Assembly: GCA_045541135.1 (NCBI GenBank)
Contig: JAZQIO010000028.1
Coordinates: 104,970 to 168,969 of the forward strand
Source of the DNA: CAZNKU01 sp045541135
GTDB taxonomy: Bacteria; Bacillota; Clostridia; Monoglobales; Firm-18
Reading direction: 5' to 3'
Length of the DNA: 64,000 nucleotides
Numbering within the stretch: the stretch's first letter is position 1; the number at the start of each line of letters is the position of its first letter. Under the pieces are notes generated by a model, which saw nothing but the letters and a program-made list of their open reading frames with translations, made no database searches and was not told where the DNA came from. A program made the translations under genes and the position numbers. This document shows positions 9,650 to 19,700 of the stretch, one piece after another.

Positions 9650-10477
9650 ATGAGTGAAAATTGTACACATAATTGCGAAACATGCTCGGCAAACTGTTCT
9701 GACAGAAAAGCAAACAGTTTTCTGGAAGCACCTAACGCAAAATCTAATATTAAAAATGTAATTGCCGTTGTAAGCGGTAAGGGTGGTGTTGGCAAATCAA
9801 TGGTCACATCTCTTCTTTCTGTTGCAATGAACAACAAAAAATATCATACCGCAATTTTGGACGCCGACATTACCGGTCCTTCTATTCCTAAAGCTTTTGG
9901 AATTCGTTCCGAAATTGTGGGGACGGATGACGGTCTTATTCCCGCAAAAACAACATCCGGAATAGACGTAATTTCTCTTAACCTTCTGTTGCCGGACGAA
10001 ACTGATCCCGTTGTGTGGAGAGGTCCTGTTATTGCAGGCACTGTAAAGCAATTCTGGACAGACGTTATATGGGAAGATGTAGATTATATGTTTGTTGACA
10101 TGCCTCCGGGTACAGGTGATGTTCCACTTACTGTTTTTCAATCCATACCTGTTAAAGGCATTATTGTTGTTACCTCTCCTCAGGAATTGGTATCAATGAT
10201 TGTAGAAAAAGCTGTTAAAATGGCAAATCTTATGAATATTCCTGTTCTTGGCATTGTTGAAAATATGTCATATTTCAAGTGTCCTAACTGTAATGAAAAA
10301 CATTATATTTACGGAGAAAGTCATATAAATGAAATTGCTGAAAAATTTAATATTCCGGCAATAGGTACTCTACCAATAAATCCACAACTTGCTTCCTTGG
10401 TAGATGCCGGTGAAATTGAAAAGGCTGACACTGCCGGTTTAGAAAAAATTATTGAAATAATTGAACAAATAAACTGA
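9650..10477 (+). CDS. mrp: Mrp/NBP35-family iron-sulfur cluster carrier ATPase
   Basis: A 275-residue P-loop ATPase that probably carries or transfers Fe-S clusters. The N-terminus has a Cys pattern at residues 5, 9, 12 and 16 (ENCTHNCETCSANC) like eukaryotic NBP35, then the deviant Walker A GKGGVGKS, the DADITGPSIP and VDMPPGTGD motifs typical of Mrp, and a C-terminal CPNC pair that bridges a cluster between subunits. GGAGG precedes the ATG. Its position beside pyruvate:ferredoxin oxidoreductase, which needs several 4Fe-4S clusters, fits a role in cluster supply, but that link is inference. It ends at a terminator shared with the convergent gene. Confidence 0.92.
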   Translation: MSENCTHNCETCSANCSDRKANSFLEAPNAKSNIKNVIAVVSGKGGVGKSMVTSLLSVAMNNKKYHTAILDADITGPSIPKAFGIRSEIVGTDDGLIPAKTTSGIDVISLNLLLPDETDPVVWRGPVIAGTVKQFWTDVIWEDVDYMFVDMPPGTGDVPLTVFQSIPVKGIIVVTSPQELVSMIVEKAVKMANLMNIPVLGIVENMSYFKCPNCNEKHYIYGESHINEIAEKFNIPAIGTLPINPQLASLVDAGEIEKADTAGLEKIIEIIEQIN

Positions 10478-10521
10478 TTATGGTTTATAAAAAATTAATA
10501 TAACATAGTACAAATATTCAA

Positions 10522-10555
10522 AAAAATCAGGGCTTAAGTTAAGCCCTGATTTTTC
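10522..10555. terminator. bidirectional terminator between convergent genes
   Basis: A long perfect stem, AAAAATCAGGGCTTA / TAAGCCCTGATTTTT, sits between the ends of the Mrp gene (plus) and the oxidoreductase gene (minus). The A and T flanks give a U-tract in either direction. Confidence 0.88.
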
Positions 10556-10556
10556 G

Positions 10557-11846
10557 TTAAAATTCAACCAACGGTTTAATGTCAACAGGCATACCTGTTG
10601 CAATAGATTTATTTGCTGCAATACCTGTAAGAATACTCATTGCACCATCAATGTGAGAGGCAGCTCTGTTAAGGGGATCGGGCTCCGGAATACCGAAAAT
10701 ATCATTTTTCAGTACAGTATCGCCACCACCGTGTCCTCCTTCCATTTCTTCAATTTCAACTTCGTATGCTTCATCAAACATCGGATATACCATAATAGAT
10801 TTATTCTTTGTAGCACCTTCAAGTTCTTTTTGTCCTGCACCGTTTACATATACAAATTCTGAAACATCAAGTTCCATTCTTCCTTTTGTACCGGTAAATA
10901 CAACTCTGAAGCCTTCCTTTGGCGAATATGCATTAAGAGAGTATGACATTGTAGCTCCGCTTTCATACTTAACCAATACGTTCATTGTATCTTCAATACT
11001 GATACCGTCGCCAAATACGCTTTGGTCACGGATGTAGCCATCATCTTTTTCGGCATTCAGGTACAGATTTTCAAGGTTTTCATTACCTTCCATAACAAGT
11101 GCAAACGGGTCACCCTTTGCATTTTCAGAACCGTGAACACGTGTATAGAACTTTGTAACACCTCTGTTTTCGGCATTTTCTCTACCATAGAACATTAAAT
11201 CACCGTAAGCAAATACCTGTTTTGGTTTTGTTCCCAACCAGAAGTTAACAAGGTCAAAATGATGAGTTGATTTATGTACCAAAAGACCGCCGCTGTTACG
11301 TTTGTCTCTATGCCATCTTCTGAAGTAGTCAGCACCGTGGGATGTGTTAAGGAACCATTCAAAATGCACCTGCTTTACATCACCAATAACACCATTCATA
11401 ATAAGCTCACGAACTTTAGAATTATGCGGAGCATATCTGTAGTTGAAGGTTACACGAAGCTTCCTGCCGGTTCTCTTTACTGCGTCAATAATTTCCTGAC
11501 ACTTAACATTGTCAACTGTCATAGGTTTTTCACTTACAACATCACAACCAAGTTCCATTGCTCTTATAATATATTTGTGGTGTGTACGGTCAATTGAAGT
11601 TACAATAACACAATCGGGTTTTTGTTCTTCAATCATCTTATCAAATTCATCTGCAGCATAAAGGTCAACTTTTGGATAATTAAATTTTTCCATAAGGTAT
11701 TTTTGTGCATATTCCATACGAGTTCTGTTAATATCACAAAAAGCTGTGATTTCTGATGTTTCCGAAAAACTTTCTGCAATAGCATGATAGAAAAATCTTG
11801 CACGTCCACCTACGCCAACCTGTACGTATCTTGTTTTTTTAGCCAT
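10557..11846 (-). CDS. Gfo/Idh/MocA-family NAD(P)-dependent oxidoreductase
   Basis: A 429-residue sugar or polyol dehydrogenase-like protein. The N-terminal Rossmann domain opens with VGVGGRARFFYHA, and the EKPMTVD motif near residue 115 marks the family's conserved Lys-Pro. The C-terminal half is the alpha/beta substrate domain with HKSTHHFDLVNFW, containing the conserved His. Near the C-terminus, EMEGGHGGGD is a clade feature seen in many gut-bacterial members; its role is not known to me. GGAGGT precedes the ATG. It is transcribed away from the AraC gene at 12023, its likely regulator. The substrate is not predictable; in glycan-degrading bacteria such proteins often act on sugar acids or inositols. 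No convincing promoter is visible upstream, which would suit activator dependence. Confidence 0.88.
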   Translation of the reverse strand: MAKKTRYVQVGVGGRARFFYHAIAESFSETSEITAFCDINRTRMEYAQKYLMEKFNYPKVDLYAADEFDKMIEEQKPDCVIVTSIDRTHHKYIIRAMELGCDVVSEKPMTVDNVKCQEIIDAVKRTGRKLRVTFNYRYAPHNSKVRELIMNGVIGDVKQVHFEWFLNTSHGADYFRRWHRDKRNSGGLLVHKSTHHFDLVNFWLGTKPKQVFAYGDLMFYGRENAENRGVTKFYTRVHGSENAKGDPFALVMEGNENLENLYLNAEKDDGYIRDQSVFGDGISIEDTMNVLVKYESGATMSYSLNAYSPKEGFRVVFTGTKGRMELDVSEFVYVNGAGQKELEGATKNKSIMVYPMFDEAYEVEIEEMEGGHGGGDTVLKNDIFGIPEPDPLNRAASHIDGAMSILTGIAANKSIATGMPVDIKPLVEF

Positions 11847-11969
11847 AATAAAACCTCCGTTATAAACTGAATTTATTTAACTGCTTTTAAGTTAGCACAA
11901 AATTATCTTGTTTTTCAATAAATATATTGTCATTATTTTAAAATTTCAACTTATATTGTCATCAGTATC

Positions 11970-11998
11970 TTGATTTTTATTAACAAAACTTATATAAT
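11970..11998 (+). promoter_or_regulatory. promoter of the AraC gene at 12023
   Basis: TTGATT (11970-11975), 17-base spacer, TATAAT (11993-11998), 24 bases before the start codon. Confidence 0.7.
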
Positions 11999-12022
11999 GA
12001 TTACTGAAAGGGAGGTTTTTCT

Positions 12023-12871
12023 ATGAATAAAACAATTATGGATTGTTCAGAGGAATCATTTAATATACAAAAAAACAAAACAAACTTTCCTATGACAATG
12101 AAAAAATACCATTATCATAACAACTTTGAAATTTATTATTTGTGTTCCGGAGAGCGTTCGTATTTTATTAAAGACAAAACTTATCACATTAAAAAAGGGA
12201 ACATTGTACTGATTAACGAATATGATATACATTGTACAAGAAACATTGGTGAACTAGGACATGAACGTATAGTTTTAAATTTCAATAAAAAATTCATAAA
12301 TGATTTAAGTGAAAAAATTGATGCCAATTTGTTTGAATGTTTTGAAAAAAACATTCATGTAATTAACTTGGATTTACACGAACAAATATACATAGAATCC
12401 CTTTTAAATACAATATATAACGAATATACAAACAAAAAAGAAAATTATATTCCATATTTAAAAACGGCTCTGATTCAACTATTACTTTTTACTATCAGGC
12501 ATAACGACTCACCTGTAAAAAGTGATGACATTGTTACAATCCACAAAACAATAACAAAAGTAATCGGTTATATAAATACTAATTACACAGAGGATATTAC
12601 ACTACAGAGCATATCTGAAATGTTTTACATAAGTACATATTATTTTTCACGAAAATTCAAAGAAATTACAAACTTATCTTTTGTTGACTATCTAAATAAT
12701 GTACGAGTTAAAGAAGCACAAGAACTTTTACGAAAAACAGATTTTAACATAACAAAGATTAGCGAAAGGGTAGGTTATAAAAACCCAACATATTTCGGAC
12801 GAATATTTAAAAAATTAACCGGAATATCACCTATGACATACAAAAAAGCAAGCAGATTAGATGATCATTAA
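12023..12871 (+). CDS. AraC-family transcriptional regulator (cupin sensor)
   Basis: A 282-residue regulator: N-terminal cupin-like ligand domain (about 20-160, with HYHNNFEIYYLCSGE) and a C-terminal double helix-turn-helix AraC domain (about 185-280). The first recognition helix lies in ISTYYFSRKFKE and the second in the conserved ISERVGYKNPTYFGRIFKK. The start follows GGGAGG. It is divergent from the Gfo/Idh/MocA oxidoreductase across a 176-bp intergenic region and most likely controls it. Its own promoter at 11970 is close to consensus, so it is probably expressed constitutively at a low level. The inducer is unknown. Confidence 0.9.
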   Translation: MNKTIMDCSEESFNIQKNKTNFPMTMKKYHYHNNFEIYYLCSGERSYFIKDKTYHIKKGNIVLINEYDIHCTRNIGELGHERIVLNFNKKFINDLSEKIDANLFECFEKNIHVINLDLHEQIYIESLLNTIYNEYTNKKENYIPYLKTALIQLLLFTIRHNDSPVKSDDIVTIHKTITKVIGYINTNYTEDITLQSISEMFYISTYYFSRKFKEITNLSFVDYLNNVRVKEAQELLRKTDFNITKISERVGYKNPTYFGRIFKKLTGISPMTYKKASRLDDH

Positions 12872-12936
12872 AACGGACGGTTATTATTATTTAGTGTAAA
12901 ACCATTCGTAAATTTAAGACGAACGGCCGAATAGAA

Positions 12937-12969
12937 AAAACCTTGTATTCGTTATGAATACAAGGTTTT
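12937..12969 (-). terminator. terminator closing the five-gene SLH operon
   Basis: A perfect 14-bp stem (AAAACCTTGTATTC / GAATACAAGGTTTT), loop GTTAT. On the minus strand it is followed by TTTTTTC, so it ends the operon that stops at 13051; it may also serve the AraC gene ending at 12871. In the rest of the gap (12872-12936 and 12970-13050) I see nothing recognisable. Confidence 0.82.
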
Positions 12970-13050
12970 CTTATGACGAAGAGAATTATGATTAATACAT
13001 CACAGTATTAACGGGTGCATTATAGCCACTTCAGAACTCAACAATAAATT

Positions 13051-16000
13051 TTAAAATAGCTTTATTAACTCACATATAACCTTTGCAGCCTCTGCTCTTG
13101 TAAGATTGTCAAGAGGTCTGTATTCATTATTATAACCCTCAATAAGACCTATGGACTTCATATATCCAACAGCATCTGTTGCATAATCAGAAACCTTACT
13201 GTTGTCTGCAAACGCATTAACTTCGTTTTCTTCAATCGTTATTCCCATTTTTTCTATTGTGCGGCTTATCATAACTGCCATATCCTGACGTGTTATATTT
13301 GAACCTATACCAAACTCAGTATCGGAAATACCATTTACAATACCAAGGTTTTTAGCCTTCAATACATATTCCTTATACCATGCATCTTCAACGTCACTGA
13401 ATGTATTTTCTGCTGTTTCAGCATCCGTTCCCGTTGCTTCTATTATCATCTTAAGGAACTGTTCACGGGTAACATTATCGTTTGGTGCAAATTTACCATT
13501 TCCAACACCTGATATAATGTTCTTGCCTGCAAGCTCTGTTACATATTCAAAATACCAGTCAAATTCCTTAACATCGTCAAAATTTGGTGTTACCATCGGC
13601 TTTTCAGGTTTTTCAGGTGGGGTTACAGGCTGGGGTTCTTCTTCCTTTACAGGAGGCTTAATAACTGCACCTCCTCCACCACCGCCCGAGCTTCCTCCGC
13701 CGTGGGTTGGCTTTTGTGTAGATGTATTTCCTGATATTTCTTCATCCTCGGTTGTGCCCTCTACTATGGGTTCATCGCCGAAGTAAGCATATTTACCTGA
13801 TTTTTTTGTATCAAGTAATTCACCGTTAAGCTTTATTGAAGACACATTTTCTGCAAAAACGGTTACATTCTTTACGCTTTCGCTATCAAGAGTTGAGGAA
13901 TAAATATTCATTCCCTGTCCTTTTTTCTCATAAGATATTGCTTCTGTTTCACCGTTGCTCTTAAACAGTACGGGCTCACCTTTAGTAGTGTCCTCAAGGA
14001 AGGTAGCATCCGAAAGGAATGTGGAAAGAATCTTTCCGTCCTCATCTGTTTCTATAAGCAAGGTTGATGCATCTGTTTTAAAGTGAGCAACATTTACAGT
14101 TTGTTTTAAATCTTCATTGTTAAGATGATAGAAATAGTAATATCCTGTTTTTCCCGTAAGTGTACTTTTCACCTTTGCGGCAAATGCATTTGCACCCTCT
14201 ATGCCCGTGTCTATAAGTTCGGATTCCACTTCAAAATCCTCGTTTATATCCCTCGGCAAAACAAGTGTATTATAATTTACAACGCCATTTTGTACCCTTT
14301 GTAAAACAGCCTTTTTATTATCCGAGAATGAACCTGCAATAGGTGCAAACTTTGTATCTTCAAGATAAGATGTCATACCATCTATGCCCACAGGAGCAAC
14401 AAGCACGTTTACATCCCCGAAGTCACTGCGTACTTCAAAGTCATCTTCATCTATTTTTATGCCTGCTTCAGGAAGCATCTGCCAGTTTTGTTCATACGAA
14501 TGAACAGTTTCCTTATCTTCGGGATTCAAATAATCCGCAATAATCCAGAAGCCCTGGTTTTTTAGGAACAATACACTTCTGTGCTGGTCATAGCCTGTAT
14601 AGTAATTTCCACTGTATTCTATGAAATCATAGTATTTATTACTTTCAAATTTTTCTGTTACTGCATTTGATATATCATCATAGTTCCTGCCGTCTACGGT
14701 TACAAGGTTGTGCATAGGCGCACTGCTCATAACAGTATGGCTGTCGTCAGTAAGTGTTGAACCGTACGCCGGGTCTATAAGAAGATACTTGCTTTTATAG
14801 AACATGGAAACGGAAAGCATATCCTTATGTCCGTGTGAACCGCTTCCTGTTGCAATAAACGCCATCCATCTTGCATCTTTATCCCACGATTCACGCATAA
14901 ATGTACGTGCTGTTACAGGATAGTTTGTTGTTGGATTTTCAGGCATCTTCCCTGAAACACCATTTGTGGCAACATATTCGAACATAGGGTTATCACGGAA
15001 CATATTGTTATACCAATATGTTATTCTTGCATGAGCCGTAGCCGTATAGTCATTTGAGTCACCTATATTAGTACCTCTGAACCCCGGAGCTGAGCAATAA
15101 ATATAGCCTTCTAATAGTGTGTATATACTGTCGTACACATCCTGGTTATAGGGTACATCAATTCCCGTATACTGTGCAATTCTCAAAGGTTCTTCAAGAG
15201 AATTGATAATTGTATTAAGATAACCCTGTGCAAGCTCTATGGGAAGACCGTCTTCCTGAATAAAAACTTTACAAAGTCTTTCGTTTTCCCTGCTTGTTAT
15301 TTCATACCATTCGTCAAACACTTCAAGTTCCGGAAAACGTGCAAGTAGTGAGTACACACCCTGTGTAGCGTAAGTTCCCCAGTTATTGGTAGCTGTACCG
15401 TAGTATATGTTTACAAGGTAATCTGTCATAAGCCACCATGTTTTTAACATAGCGGTCAGATATTCACCGGTCATATATTCGCTGTCAATTACCCAGAAAA
15501 GAGATTTTGTTGCATTGGCAATATGCCTTGAAGTATCAAGAGCGTTATACACGCTGTTGTTAAAACCTACGTTGTATACAAGTCCCATTTGCTGTCTTAT
15601 AAAAGTATAGGCATATCTTGGTTCATGAGTATAGCTGTACATGCTGGCAACATATGAAAGCTCGTCACCTCTGTGATAAAAGCAGGCTTTACCCTTAACA
15701 GCACCGTAATTTGATGTTATATAGTCCCATGTATCGTTGTCATTTTCAGACCACAGCATACAGTCGGAATAGTCATTGAACTTTATTGACGTTTCATCAA
15801 ATGACATATCGAAAAGGCAATATACACCAAGCTCCTTTTCACCTGTGCCCGATGCATTACGTCCTGTCAGTATAAGTGTAGCACCTGAAACAATGTCAGT
15901 TGATTTAAGATTCGAAATATCAAAGGCAACATAAGCACGCTTTGTATTTTCGTTAAAATTCTGATATGTGCCGCTTTCACGGACATACATAATTTCGTCA

Positions 16001-16713
16001 CTACCGAAATTGTTTTCGCCATATATACCGCCCTGCACCATAGCGTCCTTGGTAGCTGTATACACAACAGGCATACCATTCACTATAAGTTCAAGACGCG
16101 GTGCGTATTGAGATTCTCTTGCGTAAATTTCCGCCTCTGTATTAAACTTATCAATAGAGTTAATTACAAAACCTCGTGTCTGTTCAATACCCACAACTGT
16201 TTTCTGGCTGAATGCCGCAAGAACGTCAATTCGGTGTTCCTTAAATTCATTATCAACGTTGAAAAAGTTTATTATGCTACCGTTCATGGCATTTACATAA
16301 TACATATTTTTTTCAAGTGCAAGGCTTGACATACGTTTCACTTTACCGGGATGTGTAGCCTGCGCCTCGGAACGGTCAGGTGCAACGGACTGATAGTAAA
16401 TTAAAAGTTCATCCTTCGCACGTGCATAATCGCCTTCCATTACAGCTTCCTTTACAGGAAGCATATCAGGAAATTCATCATAACGGAAATATGGCTTTGA
16501 GGTCCATTTTTCCAATTCCTTATCCCATACACCGAAAAATTCTTCATCGGAAATCTGCATAGGGTCGGAATCTATTACATAGTCATCCCAATTATCCGGC
16601 TGGTCATATGTAACAAGTTCGCTCAAATCTGCCTCCTGTGAAGCGGAGGCAGATATAGGTGTAATTGTAAGTAACAAACATATAAGAAGAGCAAATGTAA
16701 TTAGTCTTTTCAT
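13051..16713 (-). CDS. exported SLH-anchored heparinase II/III-fold polysaccharide lyase
   Basis: A 1,220-residue surface protein. Residues 1-25 are a signal peptide. The N-terminal alpha/alpha toroid of the heparinase II/III family runs to about 600 (NNWGTYATQGVYSLLARFP near 443) and the C-terminal beta-sandwich holds the family signature GSHGHKD (His 627 and 629). A beta domain resembling CBM96/DNRLRE repeats (about 203-320) interrupts the toroid. A linker rich in Gly, Pro and Glu (about 1000-1042) leads to three SLH domains (1043-1220; NVTREQFLKM, NITRQDMAVM, NLTRAEAAKV) that bind pyruvylated cell-wall polymer. The family cleaves uronic-acid polysaccharides by beta-elimination; the polymer here is unknown. 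It is last in the five-gene operon, 15 bases after the preceding gene, with GGGGAGGAG before the ATG. Confidence 0.85.
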   Translation of the reverse strand: MKRLITFALLICLLLTITPISASASQEADLSELVTYDQPDNWDDYVIDSDPMQISDEEFFGVWDKELEKWTSKPYFRYDEFPDMLPVKEAVMEGDYARAKDELLIYYQSVAPDRSEAQATHPGKVKRMSSLALEKNMYYVNAMNGSIINFFNVDNEFKEHRIDVLAAFSQKTVVGIEQTRGFVINSIDKFNTEAEIYARESQYAPRLELIVNGMPVVYTATKDAMVQGGIYGENNFGSDEIMYVRESGTYQNFNENTKRAYVAFDISNLKSTDIVSGATLILTGRNASGTGEKELGVYCLFDMSFDETSIKFNDYSDCMLWSENDNDTWDYITSNYGAVKGKACFYHRGDELSYVASMYSYTHEPRYAYTFIRQQMGLVYNVGFNNSVYNALDTSRHIANATKSLFWVIDSEYMTGEYLTAMLKTWWLMTDYLVNIYYGTATNNWGTYATQGVYSLLARFPELEVFDEWYEITSRENERLCKVFIQEDGLPIELAQGYLNTIINSLEEPLRIAQYTGIDVPYNQDVYDSIYTLLEGYIYCSAPGFRGTNIGDSNDYTATAHARITYWYNNMFRDNPMFEYVATNGVSGKMPENPTTNYPVTARTFMRESWDKDARWMAFIATGSGSHGHKDMLSVSMFYKSKYLLIDPAYGSTLTDDSHTVMSSAPMHNLVTVDGRNYDDISNAVTEKFESNKYYDFIEYSGNYYTGYDQHRSVLFLKNQGFWIIADYLNPEDKETVHSYEQNWQMLPEAGIKIDEDDFEVRSDFGDVNVLVAPVGIDGMTSYLEDTKFAPIAGSFSDNKKAVLQRVQNGVVNYNTLVLPRDINEDFEVESELIDTGIEGANAFAAKVKSTLTGKTGYYYFYHLNNEDLKQTVNVAHFKTDASTLLIETDEDGKILSTFLSDATFLEDTTKGEPVLFKSNGETEAISYEKKGQGMNIYSSTLDSESVKNVTVFAENVSSIKLNGELLDTKKSGKYAYFGDEPIVEGTTEDEEISGNTSTQKPTHGGGSSGGGGGGAVIKPPVKEEEPQPVTPPEKPEKPMVTPNFDDVKEFDWYFEYVTELAGKNIISGVGNGKFAPNDNVTREQFLKMIIEATGTDAETAENTFSDVEDAWYKEYVLKAKNLGIVNGISDTEFGIGSNITRQDMAVMISRTIEKMGITIEENEVNAFADNSKVSDYATDAVGYMKSIGLIEGYNNEYRPLDNLTRAEAAKVICELIKLF

Positions 16714-16728
16714 TTTAAACTCCTCCCC

Positions 16729-19700
16729 TTATTTCAACAAGTCCAAAAGCTTTATAATAACTGTTGCAGCCTCGGCACGTGTAAGTGAATTTTTTGGATT
16801 AAACATACCCTCATAACCCTCGATAATACCTGCTGAACGTACTGTGTAAACTGCATCTTTAGCATAGTCGGAAATTGCTGTATCGTCTTTAAATTCGCTG
16901 TCGGATACACTTGTTTTTACATTCTTCATATTAAGAACACGAAGAATCATAACAGCCATATCCTGACGTGAAATTTCAGAACCTACGCCGAATGTTTCCG
17001 AAGTGATACCGTTTATAATACCTGCATCTGTACCTGCTGATACATAAGATGCATACCATGCATTTCCGTCAACATCAGCAAATGATGTTTTTGAATATAC
17101 AGGTGTTATACCCAAAGCTTCCACAAGCATTTTAAGGAACTGTTCACGAGTTACATTTGATGATGGATTGAAGTTACCCTTTTCATCACCGTTTACTATA
17201 CCAAGTTCTTTAAGCTTTTTAACATTTTCGTATGCCCAATGGTTTTCATCCATATCGGCAAAGACTTTTTCTTCAGGAGTCACGGTTACTTCTTCATCTT
17301 CTTTCGGAACATCCGTTACTGCGAAGCCGGGAACTGTTGAAGTACCTGTACCACCTACGCCACCTGCAGCACCGCCGCCACCGCCTGCACTGCCGCCTGC
17401 AGCTTTTTTACCACTTACATAAAGAGCAAAATCTCTTGTGTATTCCACACCATCACATACTGCTTTTACGGTAAGTTTTACTGTTGTACCCTTTTCAGGT
17501 CTTGTAACTTTACCATCTGCAGATATGATTTCTGCATTATTTGTTGACCATACCAATGATGTACCGAATGCACCGACCTTAGGAAGCTCAAGATCGGAAG
17601 TAACAGTACTTTCAACGCCAAGATCTATAAGGTCAAGTTCAAGTTGTACCAAATCCCCGCTTGTACCGAAAAGGTATGCTTCTATTTCATTAAAGTATAC
17701 ATCTTTTGTATATGCATCTGTTATTTCAAGTTTGAAATAACGTGCTTCAACATTTCCGAAAGCAATTAAATAATCCTGTGGCTTTGTAACTGTTCCTGTT
17801 TTGACAACATTCCAGTTTTCACCGTCTTTTGAATAGCTAAGAACGTATGACTTCAAGCCTTCTCCTGCATTTGAAACATCTTCACTCAGGTAAATGCTGT
17901 TTACATATTTTACACTGCCCATATCAAATGTAACAACAGGCTTTTTGGCAACATTTGAAACACCGTATACAGTGTTTACATCGTTGTCTGTTGCATACAC
18001 TATGGGGAATCCCGGCTTATCCATTGTAGTAGTCTTTGCATCACTTCCTGCAAGGATATTTTTAGTCTTATCACAAGCTACTGCGAAAGTCACGGGAACT
18101 GAAAGTTTTACATCTTCATTTCCATTTACAGAAAGTGTAAGTGTCATTGTTACAAATTTATATGTATCAGGTACTGTAACTGTACCGTTGTCTGCCATAA
18201 GCGAAGCATCAGAAGATACCCAGCTTACATTACATGGAATTACAGTTTCATTTACCAAAGCTTTGCTTTCTTTTACAACACCCTTTTCAAAAGGTGCGAA
18301 ATAGTCAACATTCGAAAGATTAATTCCAAGCATGCCGTAAAGGTCTGTTTTTACCAAAGTGTTGTTAATGGTAATATCGTCACCTTCCACGTCAAATCCT
18401 GCAAAGTCGCATATTTCGGATACTGTATCAACATAATCGGCAATTCTTACATCACCATCCCATACAGCAACCTTTGAAACTTCAGGTAAAATAACTACCT
18501 TAAGCTCTTTTGATGTATTTGCAGCCATAGGATATTTTTCGGTTGTGCCGTTACCGTAAATTACATAATATTCGTTGTTATTCACAACAATTTTCACTGC
18601 CGCTTTGCCATTTGAATCTTTAAGGATAACTGTGTTATTTACTGCACCGTTTTGCGAGAAATTAACTGTTGCAGTCACGTTATCCGTAACCTTTATGTTT
18701 TCTGTTCCGTTTACTGTAAGAGATGAAGGAAGTTCCATGCCTGAGTATACAGTATATTCATCTGCGAATGGCAAAACTGTATATTTATATTCTTTCGGAA
18801 CTGTTGTACCGTTTATGGATATATTCGCAGTCAAAGTGACCTTTAAGGGTTCTGTAACTGTTGCAGATGTATTTAAAACACCGTTTTGTCTGATTACATC
18901 AGGATGTGATGATGTCCATGTAATATCAAGTCCGTTATGTTTTGACGGAAGATTGATATCGTACTGAATAGCATCGGCAGGCTGTGATGTTATAGTCTGC
19001 GGAAGATCGGAAATATAGTATTCCAACTGTTCGTCAAGACTTCCTGCGGCAACTACATTCAAGTAAAAGTCCTTTTTGGCATATATGCCGTCTTTACTGA
19101 TTACTGCAGATACTATAACAGTTTCATCTTCATTGCCGTGATAAACGTTTCCGCTTTCCACATCTACAAGATTGCTGTTACTGCTCCATTTGATTTCATA
19201 TCCGTCTATACTTTCCTTAAGTTTCTTTAAGGACTGTGTATTTGTTGCACTGTCTGCTACATCATTAACAGATATTTTATCAAGTGCATTTTTAAGCACT
19301 GATTTTATTTCTATTTCATTTCCCACATATTCCGTAACAGTAATGTTATTTACCGAAACACCATCGCCTTCATCGCATTCTTCGGAAACAACAACATCCA
19401 TAAGACTTACAAAATAGGATACAGGGTTTTTAAAGAACTGAACGGAAGGTGTTTTAAGTTCACCGTTTACAAAAACCCAAGCCTTACAGTTTTCAGTATC
19501 TGCGCGAAGAGTGATATCATAAGTTTTGCCCTTTGTATCTTCTTTTACCAAGGCTAACTTTTCGCCGTTTTCACAGATAAGGCTAATTTTATTATTTGCC
19601 ACTTCAAGTCCGAAGGCTGAAACATCGTCGTTGTCTATATTTACGTAAACAGGCTTATCACCCGAAACATTCGGTGTAAGGCTGAAGCTTACATCATAAA